DNA of 48,512 bases from Oscillospiraceae bacterium (GTDB lineage: Bacteria; Bacillota; Clostridia; Monoglobales; Monoglobaceae), in assembly GCA_015068845.1 (NCBI GenBank), contig SVJR01000007.1, positions 1-48,512 on the forward strand, in the 5' to 3' direction. The position numbers and the translations under genes are program-made. A model generated the notes under the pieces. The model was not told the origin of the DNA and searched no databases. It saw only the letters and a program-made list of their open reading frames with translations. Within the stretch, counting starts at the first letter, position 1. The number at the start of each line of letters is the position of its first letter. Below are positions 41,555-48,512 of the stretch, in pieces.

Positions 41555-42745
41555 TTATTTATCGTTGATTGCAACTACACCGGGGAGGTCCTTGCCCTCT
41601 AAGAACTCAAGTGAAGCACCGCCACCTGTTGAGATGTGGCTCATCTTGTCACCAAGGCCTGCCTGGTTAACAGCTGCAACGCTGTCACCGCCGCCGATGA
41701 TTGTTGTTGCATCAAGGTCAGCAAGCATAAGTGCGATTGCATTTGTACCCTTTGCAAAGTTGGGCATTTCGAACACGCCCATAGGACCGTTCCATACAAC
41801 TGTCTTTGCATCCTTGAGAGCGTCCTTGTAGAGCTCGATTGTCTTTTCGCCGATATCAAGACCCTGCCAACCTGCTTCAATTTCGCCACGGCCCACTGTC
41901 TTCTTTTCAGCATCGTTATCGAATGCCTTAGCTACAACTGTATCAACGGGGATAAGGAGCTTAACACCCTTTTCTTCTGCCTTTGCCATCATTTCCTTTG
42001 CGTAGTCGAGGTAGTCAGCTTCGAGCAGAGAGTCACCTACTTCTTCGCCGAGGGCTTTCATAAATGTATAAGCCATACCGCCGCCGATGATGAGAGTATC
42101 AACCTTTTCCAAAAGGTTGTTGATTACAGAAATCTTTGATGAAACCTTTGAGCCGCCGAGAACAGCAACCAGAGGTCTTACAGGGCTATTTACCGCATTG
42201 CCGAGGTATTCGATTTCCTTATTGATAAGGTAGCCGCCAACAGCCTCGTCAACATACTTGGTAACACCAACATTTGAGCAGTGTGCACGGTGTGCTGTAC
42301 CAAATGCATCGTTTACAAAAATATCGCAGAGTGATGCGAGTTCTTCGCTGAATGCATCAATGTTCTTTGTTTCCTCTGCTCTGTATCTTGTGTTTTCAAG
42401 AAGAACAACATCACCGTCGTTCATCTTTGCAACTGCTGCCTTTGCGTTTTCGCCAACAACTGTGTCGTCAGCCGCAAAAACGACTTCCTTGCCGAGGTGC
42501 TCGCTGAGTCTCTTTGCAACGGGAGCGAGTGAAAGCTCGGGCTTGGGTTCGCCCTTGGGTTTACCCATATGTGAGCAAAGGATAACCTTTGCGCCATCGT
42601 CAATCAGCTTTTTAATCGTGGGGAGTGCGCCCACAATACGGGTTTCGTCTGTGATTTTGCCATCCTTAATCGGAACATTAAAGTCGCAACGAACCAATAC
42701 TCTTTTGCCCTTTGGGCAGATATCGTCAACTGTTTTCTTATTCAT
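41555..42745 (-). CDS. pgk: phosphoglycerate kinase
   Basis: 396 residues from the ATG at 42745, eight bases after GGAGG; the ORF's earlier ATG lies on the ribosome site. Transfers phosphate from 1,3-bisphosphoglycerate to ADP. Motifs: [64 protein letters not shown] and [11 protein letters not shown]. First gene of the pgk-tpiA-gpmI operon; gap is not in this window. Confidence 0.98.
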   Translation of the reverse strand: MNKKTVDDICPKGKRVLVRCDFNVPIKDGKITDETRIVGALPTIKKLIDDGAKVILCSHMGKPKGEPKPELSLAPVAKRLSEHLGKEVVFAADDTVVGENAKAAVAKMNDGDVVLLENTRYRAEETKNIDAFSEELASLCDIFVNDAFGTAHRAHCSNVGVTKYVDEAVGGYLINKEIEYLGNAVNSPVRPLVAVLGGSKVSSKISVINNLLEKVDTLIIGGGMAYTFMKALGEEVGDSLLEADYLDYAKEMMAKAEEKGVKLLIPVDTVVAKAFDNDAEKKTVGRGEIEAGWQGLDIGEKTIELYKDALKDAKTVVWNGPMGVFEMPNFAKGTNAIALMLADLDATTIIGGGDSVAAVNQAGLGDKMSHISTGGGASLEFLEGKDLPGVVAINDK

Positions 42746-42798
42746 TTCAAAACCCTCCAATATATTTATCTTAAAGTTTAATTAATTTCACAAATTAT

Positions 42799-42827
42799 AT
42801 TCTAACCTATTTAGGAAAAATTATCAA
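42799..42827 (-). promoter_or_regulatory. promoter of pgk-tpiA-gpmI
   Basis: TTGATA (42822-42827), 17 bp, TAGAAT (42799-42804) on the minus strand. Confidence 0.7.
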
Positions 42828-42865
42828 GTATTTTTTGTTAAAAATTTCGCAAGCATTTTGGTAAG

Positions 42866-43737
42866 TTATTGTGTATTTCTTCCATCAAGCTTTTTGGTAT
42901 TCTCAACAGCAATATCTATCATTTTAAAGAGATCTTCGGCCGTCTGACTTCCGGTAACTGTAAGCCTTGTGAAGTGTTCAATTCCTGCCTTAGTATTATT
43001 AGCAAGGTAGTCCTGACCGCTTTCTGCATAGTTCACCAAAATTTGCATACGGTAGCCTGCCGCACGGGCATACTGCGAGGTTGTGGCATTGTACTTGCCA
43101 AAAGGGTACGAAAACACATAGCAATTTTTGACCAAATTTTTCTCAATCAGGTATCTTGAAAGACGGAGCTCCTCCTGAACTTGAGCCGGAGAAAGTGATG
43201 TCATATCCCGATGGGTGTGGGAATGGGAATGGATATCTATAATTCCGCTCTGCTGCATTTCTCTCGCCTGCTTCCAATTAAAGTGAGTTGTACCCACTCT
43301 GCCGCTTTCTGCAGTTGCACCCACGGTTGAGGTAACAACAAAAATGGTTGCCGGAATACCCAACCGTTTCAAAATGGGAAAGGCAATTTCGTAGTTACTA
43401 AGGTAGCCGTCATCAAAGGTGACAATAATTGGATTATCCGGCAGAGGTTTTCCTCTCTCCCGCTGTTGTAATAGTCAGCCACAAAAATAGGAGTGTAGCC
43501 TCTGTCCAGAATTCCCTGCATATGTTCCTCAAAGCGTTTCGGGGTAATATTTGCACCGTCAGCCGACGCCGGATAGGTTTCGGCAATGTTGTGGTACATC
43601 AGAACCGGGATAATTACATCTTCTTTTTCTTCCGGGGTCTCGATGACCGGCTGTTCTTCTGCAAAATATATATTCACATTTAGTATCATCAGGGCACAGA
43701 TAAGAACCACTGCAGCTATTTTCTTTTTAACAGTCAT
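42866..43737 (-). pseudogene. polysaccharide deacetylase split by a frameshift
   Basis: Two overlapping reading frames make one NodB-type deacetylase. Frame 1 starts MTVKKKIAAVVLICALMILN (signal peptide) and runs through VLMYHNIAETYP to DYYNSGRE, then goes out of frame. Frame 2 supplies KPLPDNPIIVTFDDGYLSNY with the catalytic Asp pair, then KRLGIPATIFVV, IIDIHSHSHTHRDM (metal His) and VFSYPFGKYN. The join is at a GAGAGAGG run near 43455-43465. As read, neither part can be active, because the TFDDG motif has no start. Either a recent inactivation, a slippage switch or a read error. It acts on wall or exported polysaccharide. Confidence 0.85.
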
Positions 43738-43747
43738 TATAAATAAC

Positions 43748-44362
43748 CTACTTTCCAAGCACATTAATGATTATATTGTTCTCATAAATTTCAGAGGCAA
43801 AGGTGGATTGTTCGATTTCAAAAGCAATACGGCTGTGGGGGTCAAGGGGCGAGAACAAGAACATTACTGCACACACAAGGTAAAGCACCAGTACGCCTGA
43901 AATTCCGCCCAATATCATACCGCCAAGGCGATTGAACTGCTTTATAACCGGCAGTTTTGTAAAAATTTTAAATATACTGCCCACTATACGGATTACCAAT
44001 TTACTTAAGATAAGAACAATAACAAACGCCAGAATATTAACGAGAAGTACTGCAATTGCTTCGGCAATGCCTACTGTTGCCGCCTGAACGCCTTTGTCTA
44101 TGTAATTCGCCAGAACGCTAAAGGTATCTGTCGGGACATCGATAAGTGGCTGCAGCTGATACTTCTGATTAATCAGCTCCACCATTTTCTCATATATCGG
44201 AGTTTTAACAAGGAGGTCGGAAATCACAGGATACATAAAAAACGAAATTACAATCGACACAATATACGATGCAATTTTCACAAACGACCGCATAAATCCA
44301 GCTTTGTAGCCCATATACATAAAGCCTGCCACAACCGCAATCACGCAAAGATCTGCCAGCAT
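43748..44362 (-). CDS. CvpA-family membrane protein
   Basis: 204 residues with four hydrophobic segments (about 4-18, 28-47, 98-130, 150-170). The family pattern is DLCVIAVVAGFMYMGYKAGFM and FNRLGGMILGGISGVLVLYL. Related to colicin V production protein, a poorly understood inner-membrane family in Firmicutes linked to envelope physiology. It lies 19 bp after the DUF5711 gene and 10 bp before the deacetylase start, so the three form an envelope-related operon. Confidence 0.85.
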   Translation of the reverse strand: MLADLCVIAVVAGFMYMGYKAGFMRSFVKIASYIVSIVISFFMYPVISDLLVKTPIYEKMVELINQKYQLQPLIDVPTDTFSVLANYIDKGVQAATVGIAEAIAVLLVNILAFVIVLILSKLVIRIVGSIFKIFTKLPVIKQFNRLGGMILGGISGVLVLYLVCAVMFLFSPLDPHSRIAFEIEQSTFASEIYENNIIINVLGK

Positions 44363-44381
44363 AAATTACGCCTCCGTATTT

Positions 44382-45476
44382 TTAAAATTTTATTATCTCA
44401 GCACTGCTGCCGCCAAGAGACAGAAATCTATCTCTGCCGGAGAAAATCCGTATCTCCTGAACATCCTTACTGAGCTTCATTTCTTTTTTTACATTGCCCT
44501 TAGGGTTAAGTCTTACCACCCCGTCGATGCTGACCGCAAGTATACATTCGCCACTTACATCATACGCCTTAATCTCGTGGGCTGAATTATAACTGCCACG
44601 CAGCTTGCCGCCTGCCGAATAGCTTTCAAGGATGGTATTGTTAAGACCGCCGTCAAACGCCACTACCATATTATTTTCGTTTTCAATATTACAGCTGAGC
44701 GGGGTTCGGCCCTCGAAGTTTACACTAAAATAGGACTTGCCGCTATCTTTGAAGCAATACATTCCTTTGCCGGACACGGCAACAAGCTTTTGACCGTCGC
44801 GGTAGCTGAGCTTCATAACAATGCCGTCAAGCTCGGCAATGCACTTTGGTTCGTCCTTGGACTTGGGGTCGATAATAACAATCCTGCTCTGCACCGCTTC
44901 CTTATTGGTCACAATCTGGGAAACGGCAATTTTGTTTTTTGACGAAATATCTATATCCCCGATATAGCCCGTACCGCTGTGCCATTTAAAAACCTCGTCG
45001 CCGTCTTTGTCATAGAGTGTAACAAGGCCTTTGTAGCCAAGCTCATCGGTTGCAACTGCCACATAACCATTATTATTCACTTTTGCGCATAATATTTCAT
45101 TTTCGGTCTGAATCTGTGCAACTGTTTTTTCCTTGCGGAAGGTTTTGACCGACTTGCCGTTCATATCACAGAGAAGAATATAGTCACCCTTTACCTGAAC
45201 CGCCGGACTGGTTGCGGCACTAATCACGCTCCACGCCTCTCTGCCACTTTTATCCATCGCATATATGCCTTCATTATTAACAAGCAGCATATCCTTGCCG
45301 TATGTAACCGTGTCATAATCCACTCCCGTTTCAAAGCTGAGCTTCACAGATTCGACATCCGTAAAGAAGTTTTTTATATCCGGATTGGACAGCACCATAA
45401 CAACGACTGCAAGAAGCACAACCAGGACTGCTGCAATCTTCTTTTTACTGAAGGCCTTTTTAAAATCAACTTTCAC
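44382..45476 (-). CDS. DUF5711-like membrane-anchored beta-propeller protein
   Basis: 364 residues. A short basic N-terminus, one transmembrane helix (about 14-30, KIAAVLVVLLAVVVMVL), then an extracytoplasmic domain of repeated blades (YGKDMLLVNNEGIYAMDKSG, KGDYILLCDMNGKSVKTFRK, GYVAVATDELGYKGLVTLYD), as in PQQ-like propellers. The family commonly sits near cvpA in Clostridia; function unknown. It lies 18 bp after truA on the same strand. Confidence 0.8.
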   Translation of the reverse strand: MKVDFKKAFSKKKIAAVLVVLLAVVVMVLSNPDIKNFFTDVESVKLSFETGVDYDTVTYGKDMLLVNNEGIYAMDKSGREAWSVISAATSPAVQVKGDYILLCDMNGKSVKTFRKEKTVAQIQTENEILCAKVNNNGYVAVATDELGYKGLVTLYDKDGDEVFKWHSGTGYIGDIDISSKNKIAVSQIVTNKEAVQSRIVIIDPKSKDEPKCIAELDGIVMKLSYRDGQKLVAVSGKGMYCFKDSGKSYFSVNFEGRTPLSCNIENENNMVVAFDGGLNNTILESYSAGGKLRGSYNSAHEIKAYDVSGECILAVSIDGVVRLNPKGNVKKEMKLSKDVQEIRIFSGRDRFLSLGGSSAEIIKF

Positions 45477-45494
45477 AATTTACCACTCCAATTT

Positions 45495-46256
45495 TCAAAA
45501 CAAATCGGCATCAAAAAATACCTTTTTAAGGAACAGACCCTCCGCCGGGGCGGTCAGGCCTGCTCTGCGTCTGTCACAGCTTGCAATTATCTCAGGTATA
45601 CTGTCCTTTTCAATTCTGCCCATTCCGACCTCTGCCAATGTCCCGGCAATTATCCGTACCATATTATAAAGGAATGCATCCGCCTCAACTTCAATCTCTA
45701 TCTGCTCGTCCCACTCGGCACTTTGTTTAACAACACAGTCACGGATTGTCCGCACGGTTGTTTTCTGCGAGCCGCCTGCCGCCATAAACGCTGAAAAATC
45801 GTGTGTTCCGCAAAACATAGGCGCAGCATCAATCATCTTTCGGACATCTACCTTGTACGGCAAAAACCACGAATAATTTGAGGTAAAGGGATTTTCGATA
45901 TTTGAGTTCCAGATTTTATATACATACCGTTTCCCTTTTGAAGAAAACCTTGCATTGAAGTCTTCGGCTACCTCCGCCGCAGCAACTGCCGCAATCGAAT
46001 CGTTGCCCAGATGCGTGTTTATCGCATAAGGCAGTCTGTCAATCGGAATTTTTGTTTCAGATTTGAAATTAAAAACATATTCAAGAGCGTGAACGCCGGC
46101 ATCCGTTCGGCTACAACCCGTAACCGACACCTTTTCGTTCGTCAGCTCGGACAAGACCTGTTCCATCCGTTCCTGCACGGTTATTCCGTTTTTCTGGTAC
46201 TGCCAGCCGTGATAGCGACTGCCGTCGTACATTATTTTTACTGCAATATTTCTCAT
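45495..46256 (-). CDS. truA: tRNA pseudouridine synthase A
   Basis: 253 residues. It makes pseudouridine at positions 38-40 of tRNA anticodon arms. The catalytic Asp52 is in GCSRTDAGVHALEY. Other motifs are IMYDGSRYHGWQYQ, RLPYAINTHLG, RFSSKGKRYVYKIWN and FLYNMVRIIAGTL. It overlaps the ecfT stop by four bases, the conserved ecf-truA linkage of Firmicutes. Confidence 0.97.
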   Translation of the reverse strand: MRNIAVKIMYDGSRYHGWQYQKNGITVQERMEQVLSELTNEKVSVTGCSRTDAGVHALEYVFNFKSETKIPIDRLPYAINTHLGNDSIAAVAAAEVAEDFNARFSSKGKRYVYKIWNSNIENPFTSNYSWFLPYKVDVRKMIDAAPMFCGTHDFSAFMAAGGSQKTTVRTIRDCVVKQSAEWDEQIEIEVEADAFLYNMVRIIAGTLAEVGMGRIEKDSIPEIIASCDRRRAGLTAPAEGLFLKKVFFDADLF

Positions 46257-47068
46257 ATATGAATCCTGCCATATAAAATATTGGTGAATACAATAAGTCC
46301 GATAAGAACCAAAAGGGTGAGCCAGCCGAAAACATCTCTTTTTGCCATTTTCAGTTCACGAAGACGGGTTCTGTTTTCACCACCGCGATAAAGGCGGCAT
46401 TCCATCGCAACCGCCAAATCGTCTGCACGGCGGAACGCACTTATAAAAAGCGGTATAAGTATCGGTATCATCGCTTTTGCACGCCGCATCAGGTTACCGC
46501 TTTCAAAATCTGCGCCACGGGCTGTCTGTGCCTTAATTATCTTGTCCGTTTCCTCTAGCAAAGTCGGAACAAATCTCAGCGCAATTGTCATCATCATTGC
46601 CAGCTCGTGCGCGGGGACGCCAATCTTTTTAAGGGGTGAGAGCAGGTATTCGATACCGTCAGTCAATGCAATCGGCGATGTAGTAAGGGTCAGAATTGAT
46701 GTTCCCAACACAAGGAAGAAAAGTCTGAGAACCATAAACACCGCAAGCCTTACGCCCTCGTATGTTATTGTAAGAAATCCCCACTTCGCCAAAACTCTGC
46801 CATCGGTTAAGAAAAGATTAAAAACTGCCGTTATCACAATAAATACCATTATCGGTTTAAGTCCCTTGAGCACAAATTTAAATGGAATCCTTGACGACAG
46901 TATGCAAAGTACGGTAAACGCCCCAATTACTGCGTAACCAATCATACTTTTAACCAAAAATATAACCGTTATATATACAATTACCGCAAGTATTTTTGTC
47001 CTCGGATCCAGCTTATGGATAAAAGAGTTTCCGGGGAAGTATTGACCTAAAGTTATGTCCTTAAGCAT
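46253..47068 (-). CDS. ecfT: ECF transporter transmembrane subunit EcfT
   Basis: 271 residues, integral membrane coupling subunit linking the two ATPases to interchangeable vitamin or metal S-components. It starts MLKDITLGQYFPGNSFIHKL, then DPRTKILAVIVYITVIF. The coupling-helix ARG motifs appear as KAQTARGADFE and, further on, FRRADDLAVAMECRLYRGG. About five transmembrane segments. It lies between ecfA2 (20 bp) and truA (4-bp overlap). Confidence 0.95.
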   Translation of the reverse strand: MLKDITLGQYFPGNSFIHKLDPRTKILAVIVYITVIFLVKSMIGYAVIGAFTVLCILSSRIPFKFVLKGLKPIMVFIVITAVFNLFLTDGRVLAKWGFLTITYEGVRLAVFMVLRLFFLVLGTSILTLTTSPIALTDGIEYLLSPLKKIGVPAHELAMMMTIALRFVPTLLEETDKIIKAQTARGADFESGNLMRRAKAMIPILIPLFISAFRRADDLAVAMECRLYRGGENRTRLRELKMAKRDVFGWLTLLVLIGLIVFTNILYGRIHI

Positions 47069-47088
47069 AATCCTGACACCTCGCTTTT

Positions 47089-47943
47089 TTATCTTTTGAG
47101 TATTTTTTCAAGTTCTGCCTTTGCTCTCTCTACCGTATAAATACCCTCGGGCAACGGCAGACCGGCTTTGCGGAGTTTATCGCAAATTTCGGTAATCTGC
47201 GGAACGGCAAGCCCCATTTCCTTTAGCATTTCCGATTTTTTGAATACCTCGGAGGTTTTGTCGTACATTGCAAGCCGTCCGCGGTTCATCACCACAATCT
47301 TATTGGTTATATTGGCAATATCCTCCATACTATGGGAGACCAGAATAACCGTAATTCCAAGTCTGCGATGCATATCCTTTATCCTGCACAAAATTTCGTC
47401 TCTGCCTGCAGGGTCAAGACCTGCTGTCGGCTCGTCAAGTATAAGTAACTGCGGCTCCATTGCAAGCACGCCGGCAATCGCAACGCGGCGTTTTTGTCCG
47501 CCCGAAAGCTCGAACGGTGACTTCGCAAGAATATCGGGAGATAGTCCAACCATATCGGCGGCAAAATGTACCCGTCTTTTTATATCGTCTTCGCTAAGCT
47601 GCATATTGGAAGGGCCGAAGGCTATATCCTTGAACACTGTTTCCTCAAAAAGCTGGTATTCGGGATACTGCATAACAAGACCCGTTTTAAAACGCATTTT
47701 TCGCATATTACATTCCTTGGAATGTAGAATCTGCCCGTCTATTTCAATCGTGCCGGAGGTAGGTTTTATAATACCCGCTATCATCTGGATAAGTGTTGAC
47801 TTCCCTGAGCCGGTATGTCCCATAAGCCCTATGAAATCACCACTATTCAGTGTCAGGTTTATATCCGAAACCGCCGTTTTTTCAAAGGGACCGCCTGTCA
47901 TATATGTGTAGCTTACATCTGTCAGCTTAATCATTTGCGGCAC
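47089..47943 (-). CDS. ecfA2: ECF transporter ATPase EcfA2
   Basis: 284 residues. Walker [10 protein letters not shown] at 42-50, Q-loop [14 protein letters not shown], signature [17 protein letters not shown], Walker [14 protein letters not shown] and H-switch VSHSMED. The Q-loop wording and partner order match EcfA2 (EcfA'). It overlaps the ecfA1 end by 17 bp. Confidence 0.96.
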   Translation of the reverse strand: MPQMIKLTDVSYTYMTGGPFEKTAVSDINLTLNSGDFIGLMGHTGSGKSTLIQMIAGIIKPTSGTIEIDGQILHSKECNMRKMRFKTGLVMQYPEYQLFEETVFKDIAFGPSNMQLSEDDIKRRVHFAADMVGLSPDILAKSPFELSGGQKRRVAIAGVLAMEPQLLILDEPTAGLDPAGRDEILCRIKDMHRRLGITVILVSHSMEDIANITNKIVVMNRGRLAMYDKTSEVFKKSEMLKEMGLAVPQITEICDKLRKAGLPLPEGIYTVERAKAELEKILKR

Positions 47944-48512
47944 CTCCCTTTGCGTTGTTATACACCTTCATAACAGCATCAACACATTCGTCGGCAGTTA
48001 AGATTCCGCTTTCAAAATCAAAGCCCGATTTGTTAAGAATGTGAACCAGCTCGGTTGCCTGCGGCACATCAAGACCAATCTTTTTAATCTCGTCGACCTT
48101 GCTGAATACCTCTTTAGGTGTGCCTTCCATCATTATTCTGCCGTGGTCAATAACCACAACACGGTCGGCCTGAGCCGCCTCCTCCATAAAGTGGGTTATC
48201 ATCACAACCGTCATACCCTCGTTTTTGTTGAGTTTTTTGACTGTTTCCATTATCTCACGCCTGCCTGACGGATCAAGCATTGCTGTTGGCTCGTCCATCA
48301 CAAGGATATCGGGCTTCATCGCAAGAACTCCGGCAATTGCAATCCTCTGTTTCTGGCCGCCGCTGAGCATATGCGGAGCGTGCTCCTTGAACTCGGTCAT
48401 ATTAACCGCATCAAGTGCATAATCAACTCTTTCTCGAATTTCCTTTTGCGGAACGCCCAGGTTTTCAGGGGCAAATGCCACATCCTCTTCGACACTGGTT
48501 GCAACAAGCTGG
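47927..48512 (-). CDS. ecfA1: ECF transporter ATPase EcfA1 (C-terminal part, runs off right edge)
   Basis: The frame stays open to the window end; the visible 194 codons begin within the Q-loop ([20 protein letters not shown]). Signature [20 protein letters not shown], Walker [16 protein letters not shown] and H-switch MITHFMEEA follow. The Walker A half is outside. Forms the nucleotide-binding heterodimer with EcfA2. Confidence 0.95.
   Translation of the reverse strand, partial: QLVATSVEEDVAFAPENLGVPQKEIRERVDYALDAVNMTEFKEHAPHMLSGGQKQRIAIAGVLAMKPDILVMDEPTAMLDPSGRREIMETVKKLNKNEGMTVVMITHFMEEAAQADRVVVIDHGRIMMEGTPKEVFSKVDEIKKIGLDVPQATELVHILNKSGFDFESGILTADECVDAVMKVYNNAKGGAAND

Noticed and set aside
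1-48512. CRISPR array, rRNA genes, insertion sequences
   Set aside because: No regularly spaced repeats, rRNA-like stretches or transposase genes were seen on either strand.

Overview
The window looks like a chromosome segment of a strictly anaerobic, low-to-mid GC Firmicute, most likely a gut-type member of the Clostridia (Oscillospiraceae/Ruminococcaceae-like). The basis is AGGAGG-type ribosome sites with frequent GTG/TTG starts, near-consensus TTGACA-17-TATAAT promoters, the yybS-gdpP-rplI-dnaB order, [FeFe]-hydrogenase maturases, a CvpA/DUF5711 cluster next to truA, and a clostridial ecfA1-ecfA2-ecfT-truA block. No species assignment is claimed.

Layout, left to right. (1) 1-5.5 kb: a lipoate-dependent 2-oxoacid dehydrogenase operon on the minus strand (E2, E3, then E1 running off the left edge), a DeoR-type regulator, and a divergent lipoate-protein ligase; together they make and lipoylate the complex. 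(2) 5.6-5.85 kb: two serine tRNAs. (3) 5.85-12.8 kb: an AT-rich island between two near-identical copies of the tRNA-Ser 3' flank. It holds a complete agr-type quorum-sensing locus (agrA, agrC, agrB and an unlisted 56-residue agrD whose predicted ring residue is Ser, not Cys), a secreted metzincin-type protease, a secreted partner and several small proteins. (4) 12.9-18.1 kb: nadE, a convergent amidohydrolase, then a [FeFe]-hydrogenase maturation operon (TM1266-like regulator, hydE, hydG, Dabb protein) with an attenuator-like leader and a highly structured hydE-hydG spacer. (5) 18.2-23.5 kb: a frameshifted Cys-rich mini-protein divergent from an XRE regulator across a palindromic operator, then wecB, tagO, trpS and an aminotransferase. 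(6) 23.5-31.9 kb: a housekeeping run yybS-gdpP-rplI-dnaB-tilS-hpt-gltX from one strong promoter. (7) 32-34.9 kb: an amidohydrolase, a secreted stalk-domain protein, a membrane protein and a 54-residue peptide. (8) 34.9-39.1 kb: a 946-residue secreted beta-helix protein, then a promoter-bearing segment bounded by 27-bp inverted repeats and an adjacent tyrosine recombinase. (9) 39.1-48.5 kb: pgk-tpiA-gpmI, a frameshifted polysaccharide deacetylase, cvpA, a DUF5711 protein, truA and the ECF transporter energizing module (ecfA1 runs off the right edge).

The strongest candidate for an undescribed system is at 37.8-39.1 kb. A consensus promoter lies inside a segment flanked by 27-bp inverted repeats, each built like a tyrosine-recombinase crossover site (9-bp arms around a 6-bp asymmetric core), 22 bp from a tyrosine recombinase gene. 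In the orientation read here the promoter points away from the surface-protein gene and a 12-bp-stem terminator blocks that gene. Inversion would aim the promoter at the gene and also dismantle the terminator. Other notable signals are the putative pseudoknot in front of hydG, the hyd leader attenuator, the Ser-type autoinducer and its island boundaries, and three apparent frameshifts.
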